A stretch of DNA of 64,000 nt from Pseudofabraea citricarpa (Eukaryota; Ascomycota; Leotiomycetes; Helotiales; Dermateaceae), in NCBI GenBank assembly GCA_029641185.1, contig JAPWGK010000013.1, positions 1,116,001 through 1,180,000 on the forward strand. Direction: 5' to 3'. The notes below the pieces were generated by a model. That model was not told the DNA's origin. It was given only the letters and a program-made list of their open reading frames with translations, and searched no databases. Within the stretch, counting starts at the first letter, position 1, and every line of letters begins with the position of its first letter. This document shows positions 23,252 through 33,084 of this stretch, in pieces. Both the position numbers and the translations under genes were made by a program.

Positions 23252-24892
23252 ATGGCGGACTGGCTTCGACCAAAGTTCCAGCGCGCACCGAGTAGCTTTC
23301 TGGACGAAGACCCAAATGACCATGACAGAACGGACCGGAATCGCACATCTTCCAGGGTCGGTTCCTACCTTGGCTTGACCTCGACGCGCGCTCCCTCGCC
23401 GGTGCCCTCGGGCTCAACAAACGAGTCTTTCTTGATCAAGAGCCCCGATATTATCTACGAGAGGCCCTCAGTAGATCAGATGATAGAGTCACTGAAGGTG
23501 GCCATGATGACCAAAAGTTCAATGGACCCACTGCCGATTGAACATAACTCGAGCATTCTCCACCTTCTAGAGGCCTACCAGGACATCAAAGCACACCTAG
23601 AGTCTAAGGACCAGATAATCCACGAAATCCAGGAGGGCCATACTGAGGCTATCCACAACTACGAGGACAAGTTGAGCAAGTGGGAGGCTAAGGAAAAAGA
23701 TTATAAAAGCGAGATGAAGAATTTGGAGGTCCTACTAGCGAATACTGAGGGCGGACTGGAAAAGGTTACTATGGCTCGAACCAACAGTGTTCTTGAGCGC
23801 GCACTTCATCGAAAGAGCAAGATTGAAACCTCGGAGAACTCAGCTCGATCTCGCAGGCAACGCAACTTACACCACCGCGGTCCAGTAATCCGGGCCATTC
23901 CACCCAAGAGAGCACCCACTCTACGCACTACATTTGACGTGGAGTATTGGAGACAGCAACAAGTAGCTTACATACCAAAGCACAAAAGAAGGCTGCCGCA
24001 CGGAGTAGACAATAGCGCTGCTCTCGGTCTTGGCCTGAGTTACACCCAAGATGGATTAGATCAACCTCACATTGAAACAGATCTCGGAATGGAATTCGAC
24101 TCGTCAGAAAGTTCGCAGTCATTCAGTAGCACCAGTGGTTTAAGCATGGCGGACAAGCCGCTTCCAGCCATTCCCAAGATTGAAACTACAGATCCACCAG
24201 CCTTGATAGACAAGTCAACCAAGAGTCCCACCATGCCAGATTCTCCATGGGTTGATCCTGGCCAAACAGACCGCATCAAAATACAACGTCAAGGCTTCTC
24301 ATATCGTGCAGGAGATGACGATCAAGAAATGTTCTCGACTGGTGAGACGGCACGAGCCCGGAAGAAAAGAACGACGCTCGGAGAGCAGCAACGCCAACAA
24401 GCCCACGCCAGATCGTTTCCACCATGTAAAGCAGAAGAAGCACCAAACACTCAGATTCAGAACGTTGCAAAAACATTGGAGTCGGCAGGATCATTGAATC
24501 CACAGAGCTCTCAATTAAGACCCACATCGTCCACAGAGCTGAAGCATGAGAGACATCTAAACGACAGACTTCAGAGGTGCGACAGTTCGAACAGCAGTGT
24601 AGTGACGGCAGTTCGAGACAACTCTGGACGCAGTAGTGGTTCGGCAGAAGGTTCTAATGGCCGTCCCGGACTGAACAGGCGTCAAGGTAGCAACGACACA
24701 GCCGCAATAGCTGCCAGGAGGGCCATCGCTTCCAGGAATAGCCGATCGGAAAGCAGCGAGGCGAGCCAAACGCGGAAAACAAATCTCAATACGGCTTCGA
24801 AGGAGGACAACGAGTCTAAGAAGAACGGAAAGCAGAACGAGGCAGGCGGCCTGGGAGATCCTGCTCAGGTGAAGATGAATAATAGTGCATGA
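23252..24892 (+). CDS. Fungal coiled-coil protein of unknown function
   Basis: Single exon, 546 aa. The ATG at 23252 is the first in frame and has a good context (CAAAATGGCG). Residues 1-65 are charged and Ser/Arg-rich. About 66-100 (SPDIIYERPSVDQMIESLKVAMM) looks like a short conserved segment. About 102-175 is strongly coiled-coil-forming (ILHLLEAYQDIKAHLESKDQIIHEIQ...). The remainder is polar and disordered, with Arg/Ser-rich and Asn/Lys-rich runs toward the end. No known enzyme domain was recognised. A structural or adaptor role is a guess. Confidence 0.75.
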   Translation: MADWLRPKFQRAPSSFLDEDPNDHDRTDRNRTSSRVGSYLGLTSTRAPSPVPSGSTNESFLIKSPDIIYERPSVDQMIESLKVAMMTKSSMDPLPIEHNSSILHLLEAYQDIKAHLESKDQIIHEIQEGHTEAIHNYEDKLSKWEAKEKDYKSEMKNLEVLLANTEGGLEKVTMARTNSVLERALHRKSKIETSENSARSRRQRNLHHRGPVIRAIPPKRAPTLRTTFDVEYWRQQQVAYIPKHKRRLPHGVDNSAALGLGLSYTQDGLDQPHIETDLGMEFDSSESSQSFSSTSGLSMADKPLPAIPKIETTDPPALIDKSTKSPTMPDSPWVDPGQTDRIKIQRQGFSYRAGDDDQEMFSTGETARARKKRTTLGEQQRQQAHARSFPPCKAEEAPNTQIQNVAKTLESAGSLNPQSSQLRPTSSTELKHERHLNDRLQRCDSSNSSVVTAVRDNSGRSSGSAEGSNGRPGLNRRQGSNDTAAIAARRAIASRNSRSESSEASQTRKTNLNTASKEDNESKKNGKQNEAGGLGDPAQVKMNNSA

Positions 24893-25354
24893 GAATGAAA
24901 AAGCCAAACCTGGGACATTGTACGCTAAAAGATGACTGCTGTATAAATCGGAATTCCAACACAACTTCTCGATGGTGATCTACCCGTGTGATACAGGTTG
25001 GCTGGCTCTATCTTGAACACTTGTGGCAACAGGTTTAACGAATGCACATTATGCTGGGTATAATCGAGCCTGGATCAACTCTAGACGCTGCTCCACGCCA
25101 GCCGGAGAGAATTCCAGCTCGAACACTTGTAGCAGCGTAAAAGCAAAAAGAGATTTTAATTATTAAATATGTAACATATGCTGTACAACTATATCTGCCT
25201 CTCCGACGGCCCAGCCTCCCCAAGTTGTGTCTCTCTACGCCAGAACGTAACATCGTTATCATAATCATAAGTTTTCATCGTTAAATCATCATGACCAAGG
25301 AAAATAAAATAAAATAAAAGCACGCGGGTTTTTAGTATCAGCAAACGACAACTG
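24893..25354. other. Convergent 3' intergenic region
   Basis: Separates two convergent genes of unknown function. AT-rich patches (25140-25170, 25290-25320) are consistent with 3' UTR signals. No gene seen. Confidence 0.6.
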
Positions 25355-26428
25355 CTATCTCCTGAACAGCCTTGCAAACCTCGACCTGGGCTTCTCGGGC
25401 TCTTGATATACGCCCATGGGGTAGAAGACCGTCACGGGGTAGTTTGGGGCCTCCCCGGACTCGAACATTGATGGTTTGACCCACTTGTGATCTGGAATCT
25501 CGCCAATTTTCGTGCTACCAGACGCGATAGACATTATGGATTTGCAGTTGTCTGGTCTTGTCCTTACCCTTGACCTTGACCTTGGGGTTGGCGTTGGCGT
25601 TGTCATTGGCGTTGGTACGTCTTCATCCTGAAATATGATGGTCTTTGGAGAAGATGCTGGTTGAGGGGAAGCTTGAGGGGAAGACTGTGGCTGGCCTTTG
25701 GACTTGGATCGCCGTGGAGTTGATGATCCCGAGGAATGCTTGGTTGTGGAGCTGGAGGTCGACTTCCTCCCCGACTTTGGTCGAACCCATCCGTCTGAAG
25801 TTGCTGGCCCTAGCGCAGTGATTGAGAGGTCTGGAGCAGCCTTTGACCGAGAATTCTTGCTTGAATGCGAGGCTCCACTAAAGGCCTTGCTCGACTTCCG
25901 CTTATGCTTGTTTCTGGATCTCGATGTGCTGTGCTTATTCGCAGGAACTAGCGTAAGCGACGATCGCGACAGCCTACTTGACAGCTGTGAAAATGTGTTG
26001 ATGGCCTCAATGCGGGATGATTTTGACAAGTTGAGAAGTGTTTGGTAGTCGGCTGGGGAACTTCGCCCCTTCGTAAACCTCTCAATCACTGAGACGAAGC
26101 CAGCATTCAGTCGGAAGAGAATAGCGGATAAGCAGGAATGAGCCTCGGCTGATGAATATTTAGTCTATGAACTACTAATGTCCCCTTGGAGCTTACCATC
26201 GCCAGCGGCAAAATGATGCCCATATCGCGACAGGTCTCTCCCATATGCATCCTTCACCTGCAGCCTATCCTTCTTTAACGACTTGCTGAGCTTGGTCTCG
26301 GCATTTTTGTGGTTCGAATCGATGGAGCGATGGGTTTCTTTCCTTCTCCGGCGCTGCACCTTGATTATGCCTGTCCCTTGTGCGAATGCATCCAGAAGGC
26401 TTGACACGCAGTCATTGAATTCGCCCAT
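25355..26428 (-). CDS. Basic Ser-rich fungal protein of unknown function
   Basis: Exons 26428-26197 and 26148-25355 give 341 aa. The intron (donor GTAAGC, acceptor CATCAG) joins AAGD to AEAHSC in frame. Residues 1-125 are predicted helical (GEFNDCVSSLLDAFAQGTGIIKV and LNAGFVSVIERF, then a stretch ending in EAINTFSQLSSRL). The middle is a long Ser/Lys/Arg/Pro-rich disordered region with a T-P-T-P repeat (PTPMTTPTPTPRSRSR). The last 50 residues carry a conserved-looking block (DHKWVKPSMFESGEAPNYPVTVFYPMG) and a basic end. No domain assigned. Confidence 0.78.
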
Positions 26429-29359
26429 TGTCGCTGGAGTAGAGCTTCAGCCTTGTGTAGCCTTGCCAGCGAAAATGGTGAGAATCAGAACGAGAGACGG
26501 GCAAGAAAAAGAATAGAGCGCAAAACATTACTGTGCGAAAAGAAATGAAAGAAAGAAAGGGAAGAAGCAAACGAGATGGCCATCATGGACGACGAGGTGA
26601 GGTCGAGGCTTGGTGCGAACGCGGCTGCAGGTAGGCGCCCTGAATAATGCATGCTCAACGCTCAGACGCGGGGCGATGAAGGGCTGGGCCAATCATGACT
26701 TATGGATAACTTCGACCAGTCTAGATGGAGCCGTGAGCCAGTGTGCCCCGTGTGGATGCATTGTTATCGGCGTTGAACGACTGGGTGGTGGTTTATGAGG
26801 TCGCATTGGTCCCCAGCGCGGGGCGTGTGAAGGAAAGCATGAAGGATGAAAGATGAAAACGAAAAGTGAGTCTCGATGCCACTTGTGACTCACTATCACA
26901 TGACTAGGTCCATCTGCCCCGGTCTGTTGCACGATTTTATCCGAGGACCCATCGAGTTATCCTCTGTGAATGGCTTAAATGGCTTGGAATTGGGTCAACT
27001 TCTACTTACCAAGCGCTACTGAGTAATTGTCCGTTTGAGCATTTATTGAGTTTTGCATTGAGCGCTCAAGTTGGGTGTCATTACGCGACGACTGACACAC
27101 ATCTTTTCTTCGGCCATGTAGGTAGTCGGACGAGAACTTTAGAGCCCTCAACTTTGAGATAGCCAAGTGCTGAAAAAGGAGTATGACTATTTGTCGTTCT
27201 GAATTCCCATTTAACCCCATTGCCACACGCCATGCAAGAGGTTATATTACCACAGTTAGCAATGATACTTTTCATATGCAAAGTATATTATCGGCCACAC
27301 CCAAGCGTCGCGTAGCTCTGAGCAGTGGACAATCATAAGCATTCTTGGGTGATGGCAATAAACCGAGAGCACATGCGCTTGCTTGGCTACCTAGACCCTA
27401 CTCGTTGACTCAGCCTGCGATCTTCTAGCACACAATGTAACGTCAAGACCCGTCTTGTCAATCCAGAGGCCAACTCAGAAGTCGCACACGACCTAATCAA
27501 GGCTCCGAAAGAGGCGTCTGCGTACTTATTTCTCCGTAACTGGCTTGAAACAGTATATTCTTGTGACGGTGGCGATCGATCTCGATATCTGTTCTCGGAT
27601 GCAATATTGGATGATGTCTCGCCTTCATATGGCAATAAGAGAAGGATGCCGGCAGATCGACGTGCAGAGTCCATGAACACGGCGCTGGCTGAGGGGCACA
27701 GGAACGTTGTCCTTCCATATTAACTCAAGCAAGACCCAGCAGAGCAACCATCCTTCGAAGAGCTACGTATAAAACGAGCAAAGAGAATTGAACGGAGGCT
27801 GAGTCCGGCTCTCTACAGGACTGCCTAGAGGAGAGCTGGGTTCTATTTTAGGTATGAAGTGCATGCTCGCACTTGTCGGGAGAGATATGAATACTTCTTC
27901 ATTGATCTCGATGCTGGATACGTGCAGAGCTTGGCTTGGCCTCACCACTCTGCATTGCAACTCTGGCTCCTCTCCACAACACCCACCTGCGATGTGATGA
28001 TCTCACTCTTCCGGTTTCTCCTGGTGAAGTCAACGCCCGGAAGCTGGACTGGCGATGGAAACTTTGGAGGGCGACAAGATGTTTTTCACTGTCGAGAGAG
28101 AGTCAATCAAGACTTTGTGGGTCGCCTCACATGCTACAAGAGGACCTCGGAGGCTTCAGTCCGATGCAATAATAGATGCGTAGGGAGGATTCAGAAATGA
28201 GTCGAGTCGACGTGGGGGGCGAGCCCAGGATCTGGGCCGACACGGGAAGTGAGTGAGCAGTGCCAGCGCAGTCGCACCGTATCAGATTCGAGAAGTTGCA
28301 GAGAGATCGAAAACGTGGATGAATATCACCCCTTGCTTGGGCGCATCCAGGAACTGGCCTGGCGTCATGTCAAGCATCAGGCTCTCGGAAGTCTTCCGGC
28401 TGCCATTTCGAGATGAGCTTTATCTCAACGTCGCACAAGATGAGCTGCCTTTCTCAAAGACATTGAGGGTGTGGTTCTGCCGTCGTCCTACGTACGGGAC
28501 TTGGATCGTATTGGGCGGGCGTTGTTATTGCGAGTGCTGTGCCAATGCCAATGCCAATGCTAATGCCGAAGAAGCAAACATCCCACACACTGGGCGCGGG
28601 AGGCGTGACAGCAGGGTGCACCAGTATGACCTAAGAAATGCCCAAATCACGACCGTCGCAAGGAAAACAAAGACACACAAGCCAGGAATGCTCCCGCGGG
28701 ATGTTCGGCCCTTCTGAAGGAAAGTCTTGGGAGTTCGGAGCTGGAGACTGGAGAGGTACAAGAGGTCCTTGTTGAAGATTTTCCAGGTTCTCACAGCTTT
28801 CGCACCTCTCATACCCTTGTGGAACCCTTCGACTCTTCGACCCTCGACAGCTCAACCTCACCGTCCGTCTAAAAAGGCTTGTTCTCCTTCGCTCTCGCCG
28901 GGGTGGTGGGTGGAAGGGTCGTTGATACTGTAATAATGAGCATGGCATGGGGGTTTGTTGCGTGATTTGCAGATATCGGTGAGGGGGGCATGGGGAACGG
29001 GGGGGCGAGGAAGGGAGATGGGAGCGATTGATAGGCCGTGCAACAGCGGGTGATAGACTGACTGTCTGAGTTCCATGCAGCCCCCCTATCTCAGTCTCAG
29101 TGCTGGACTTTCCAAGCAACTGGTTGCTATCAGTCTTGTCTTATCTCGCACCCTGATCCCTATAGCCGTTGGCGTTGGTTGGCAGAAGGCGACAAAGGCT
29201 GAAGAGTGGCTATAGGATAGGTTAGGTACAGTACCGTACGTAGCGTACGTACCGTAGCTGTAGCACCAAAAAGAGGCTGGCTGCCGATTCTGCGGAAATT
29301 ATTCTCCAAACGTCAAGGAGTCGGACGCACGTCCTCAAGATAGGTCGATGATTTCACTT

Positions 29360-29390
29360 TTGCTCTTGCTCCTGCTCCTGCTCCTGCTCC
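29360..29390. repeat. CTCCTG hexamer repeat
   Basis: About four to five tandem CTCCTG-type units, seen directly. Confidence 0.85.
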
Positions 29391-30279
29391 ACGCTGCCTC
29401 CACGGTTGACGGTCCACGGATAAGAAGAAGTGGACCTGCTGGGGTTTGGGGTTAATCATGGAGCATTCTGGGCGTCGTCAGGTTGTCAGGTCGTCAAGTT
29501 GTCGAGTTATCAAGACACAGGCATGTAGTGTCGGTATGTGGTCGACATGTGATGGACAAGGTAATCGATGTGCAGGACGGTACATGTACCAATTGTTGCG
29601 AGAAGCAATGGTGTGTGACGCATGCGAGATCCAGGACAGCCATTGCGTGCGAGAGCTTTAAGATTATCATCGAGGCGAGGGAGGCTCTGGTAGGTGGTAA
29701 GTGGGTGGTGGTAGGTAGCTCTTGACCACGTCTACTATCTGTACTTTCAGTCCCGGGTCGGCTCGAGAATAGCCTTTTGAGCTTGTACTGTCCTGTATGT
29801 ATGTCTTGAGTCTTGAAGTTGTAGGAACACACTTGTGATATCCGGCCCTGATAGGCTGGCTATTGGCGGATGGATGGCGACGAGGATGGTGGGGATGGAT
29901 TAATGGGGTGGGCTCGACTTCTACAGTAAACTTCTGACATCCCCAACATACGATTTCCCTCGAGCGATCAGCGGTGGGTTATGTTATGTTATCTGGCCTG
30001 GCTCGTGTCTGGCTCGTGTCTGGCTGATGCTCTGTTCTGTCTCTGGCTCCCGGGACCTGAAAAGGGAGCACAGCACAGCCGATGGCATCATATGCGCTGG
30101 GAAAGACGAGTGAGAACTTAGTTGAGTCGGTGCGAACAAACACTCGTGTACCCCTGAGCTTTTTTCTCTTATCTCCCACGGGAACCTTGCAACCTTGCTT
30201 TTGCCCAGCACCACCATTCACTCCAACTGATAAACTTGCATGTCTGTTAAAAAGATGGCCGAAGCCCAGCTCTACAGTA

Positions 30280-30304
30280 TCCATCCATCCATCCATCCAT
30301 CCAC
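30280..30304. repeat. CCAT tetranucleotide microsatellite
   Basis: Six consecutive CCAT units followed by a C-rich run. Confidence 0.9.
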
Positions 30305-30527
30305 CCCCCCCCATCGCCAGACACACTCTCACACCTCGCACAACTCACAACTCACACCTCCCCCCTCCCCCCCATACAGTATCCACACCCACTGCTTGCT
30401 ACCGGTGTACTTAAAAGACCCTGACTGGTACCCACGTACTTCAGAGGACTTCTGATCCTTTGAGTGTCGACGACTCTTCTCCCGTCCATTCATTCATTCA
30501 TCCATCCCACGTATCGCGAAATCTTGT

Positions 30528-32168
30528 ATGCGCCGGAACGACTCGTCCTGCGCCTCCATATCGGGACCGCCGTCGAATTTAAATCCAGACCCCGCCGCCG
30601 CGCCTTCTCACTGGGCTCCGAACCCTTCATGCCTACCATCTCGCTCTGGAGCCACAGATACGGCAGACTCATGTGTGCATCTGGCTGCGACCATGTTCTC
30701 TCCACCGCGTCGTGAAAAGTCCAGAGAGAGCCCCGCCGAGGACTCGCATCTCCCCAAGGGCGACTGTCGCTACATCCTGCTGCACCCCGAGGTCAAGGGC
30801 TTGCGCTGTGCGTGTGTCGGCTTCGCACTGAACCGCTCAATCCCCGGCAGTACCTGCGATTGTGGCCATCAGGCGTGCTACCATACCGCCGACAAAGAGG
30901 TCTCGATTGATAAACATGAGCTGGAGTCTCTGCGAGAGAAGATCTCGCTGTTGGAGGACCAGCTTGACCGCGAAAGACATGGTGGGAGAGGCGGCCTGGT
31001 TGACCGGCTGGGGAGACTCGAGGAACTTGTGGACAGGAGGATTGCCGATGGTGAGACAGAAATGAAGAGTGTCTATCGCGGTATTGGCGGCCTCTGGCAC
31101 AATGTGGGAATGCTGAACAAGCGATCTCGCTATTACGATGATCATATTGAAGGCCTCGTTGACGAGGTACAGAGGATGCAGAACCGTCTGATCGATATTG
31201 ACGACGCATCAATGAGCGTCGAAGAGAGAGTGGAGGCCCTCGAAACCACAAGACCTCTTGACACTGCTCGAGGCCGCCAGAGAAAAGCTTCAACACCCCC
31301 ATCCACCTTGGGAGTAATGCTGGACAGTCCCACAAAGACAAAGGAGGAGGAGGAAGAAGATGAGATAGATACACATTGGCCATCCAGCACCACCATCGCT
31401 GGTTTCCCTTCGCAGCCTATATCGGATTCAAATATCCTACCCGAAGGCAACGGGTCACAAGCCTGGACGGTACATATATCATTGTTGCCGACTTCATCAC
31501 AGCCATTTCCTTTTGAGAAGGATACTGCCGCCTACAAACGATGCCTTTCTAGGGGTCTTCACCGAGTCGTGGCCGTCCCTAATACTGACAGCAATTCCTT
31601 CGTCACTGCTGTGAGTGATGCATTCGAAGACATCTTGCAAAAGCGCACATGGATGCCCCTGGTTGCAAGAATATGTGATGCTAAGAACCTACGAGGTTTA
31701 CCTATGCTAAGAGAGCTGCCAGGCCATCTCATCGGCACTGACTATGATGTTGAGTTCCTAAAGGCCAACTGTGCTGTGGTCAACGCGGATGGTAAAATAG
31801 ATCACCTCTATATTGCCATGCTGGCGGCAACTCTCTCTTGGAGCGATCTGAAGTATTCGCCCTGCTTCCTTAAGGGTCTAGAATCCTGTTGGGAGTACGA
31901 TCCATTCCTTGATGGACTTTTGGAAAAGGACGCAATCACTTCAGATGGGCAGATACGCGAACCTGGTTCGACTGAGACTCGGCCAGCAGCTGGTGATCTC
32001 CTTGCATGGTCACCTTCAAGCACGCGCTTAAAGCGTACCTCGTCGGAGATTTCAAGGACATCAAGCTTTGGCTCGTCAACGGAAGCGGAAGGCACGAGAG
32101 CAAAGCTGCGCAGGCAATGTACTGCTACCAATGTCGAGGTAGTCGGCAGGCGGGCCGAGGCCGTTTGA
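30528..32168 (+). CDS. Fungal protein with N-terminal Cys/His cluster and coiled coil
   Basis: Single exon, 546 aa from the ATG at 30528. An ATG at 30693 (residue 56) is an alternative that omits a low-complexity leader. The conserved core at about 80-120 reads C94-x-C96, then C110-x-C112-x-H114, C117 and H119 (LRCACVGF ... CDCGHQACYH). It looks like a small zinc-binding module, which is inference. A coiled-coil-prone segment follows at about 127-235 (HELESLREKISLLEDQLDRER). An acidic run (EEEEEDEIDTHWPSS) separates this from a second globular part at about 300-470. The C terminus is Ser/Thr/Arg-rich. Proteins with this Cys/His arrangement are common in Pezizomycotina, but I know no function for them. 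Confidence 0.8.
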   Translation: MRRNDSSCASISGPPSNLNPDPAAAPSHWAPNPSCLPSRSGATDTADSCVHLAATMFSPPRREKSRESPAEDSHLPKGDCRYILLHPEVKGLRCACVGFALNRSIPGSTCDCGHQACYHTADKEVSIDKHELESLREKISLLEDQLDRERHGGRGGLVDRLGRLEELVDRRIADGETEMKSVYRGIGGLWHNVGMLNKRSRYYDDHIEGLVDEVQRMQNRLIDIDDASMSVEERVEALETTRPLDTARGRQRKASTPPSTLGVMLDSPTKTKEEEEEDEIDTHWPSSTTIAGFPSQPISDSNILPEGNGSQAWTVHISLLPTSSQPFPFEKDTAAYKRCLSRGLHRVVAVPNTDSNSFVTAVSDAFEDILQKRTWMPLVARICDAKNLRGLPMLRELPGHLIGTDYDVEFLKANCAVVNADGKIDHLYIAMLAATLSWSDLKYSPCFLKGLESCWEYDPFLDGLLEKDAITSDGQIREPGSTETRPAAGDLLAWSPSSTRLKRTSSEISRTSSFGSSTEAEGTRAKLRRQCTATNVEVVGRRAEAV

Positions 32169-33084
32169 ATACATAATTATCTGGAGTGAGACGTAGACTG
32201 TGCTATAAGAGGAATGCTGAAATTTGTTGGCAGAGGAGTTGGGAGACTGGCGTATAGATGGACGGACAGACAGACAGATACCTGCTGACCCGGTTGGCGT
32301 TATGGTTATATACCTCCCCATGTTATTTTTCTTACTAGTCATTGCTTTTTCTGTTTTATATCTTGCAACCTTTACAAAAGCGGTCACTTAGCTTGCCATA
32401 ACATTGTAGACTTGAGGTGACTAGTGGGTGCGCAGCACGTGCTTTTTCACACCTCAGCCTTGCCTGTCGTGTCGCCCGCCTTGTGGTACAACAGTCAATA
32501 CATATTTATTCTGAACTGGTACGCACCACAAAGCGCCATTCATTTCTCGAGTAGGGCATCCAAAGCTGTGAATATAGAACACACTACTCTTGATTCTATC
32601 GTATTTGCCTTTCGCGGCATCAAGATTGCAAGGCTGTGTCGATCGCCAAGCCTGCACTGCGGGAGCCAATGACGCCCTAGTCTCTGTATCTTCATCACGA
32701 AGAGGGACAGCCAGGACATCGCCCAACTTCACTTCCCCAGCCTTGCATGACTGTTACTCGCCTGCAAGTCTAGGCAAACATCTACTTACTGCGCATTCGA
32801 AAATCCCTCCGACGCAGACACACTCGACCTTCACTACAGTATCTCCTGCTTTACCCAGCGGCCTAGTCCAGATCCCAACTACCTAGACTACATCTAGTGG
32901 TCTTCACCCTTCACTCTCCACGCCATTTCTGTCATATTTCCCATAAACGAATGCAATAGACATTTTATGCAGTTACCGGAAAGACCTCACAGGATACCCG
33001 CGGGTGCTGCAGCGCGGACGTCAAGCCTGCAACAATCATCCCACTTGGTAGAGAGACCGGCTCTTGAGGGAAGATTTAACCATC
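32169..33084. other. Intergenic region, promoter of the F-box-like gene
   Basis: The 3' flank of the previous gene and the promoter of the next. A CACGTG palindrome occurs at about 32437. No gene seen. Confidence 0.55.

Larger units (their letters stand above)
26429..30527. other. Gene-poor 4.1-kb region
   Basis: The longest stretch without a supportable gene. Frames up to 162 codons (28631-29119 minus, 28253-28717 plus) are overlapping antisense shadows without family signal. Local structures: AATGCC repeats at about 28541-28570, a GTAC-rich element at about 29225-29262, a CTCCTG repeat at about 29360-29390 and a CCAT run at about 30280-30303. Nothing else recognised. A long non-coding transcript or a fast-evolving small gene cannot be excluded. 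Confidence 0.45.

Noticed and set aside
26620..29120. Multi-exon gene in the 4-kb gap built from frames near 27859, 28253 and 28631
   Set aside because: The frames lie on both strands, no splice-compatible chain gave a continuous domain, and no signal peptide or motif was seen.
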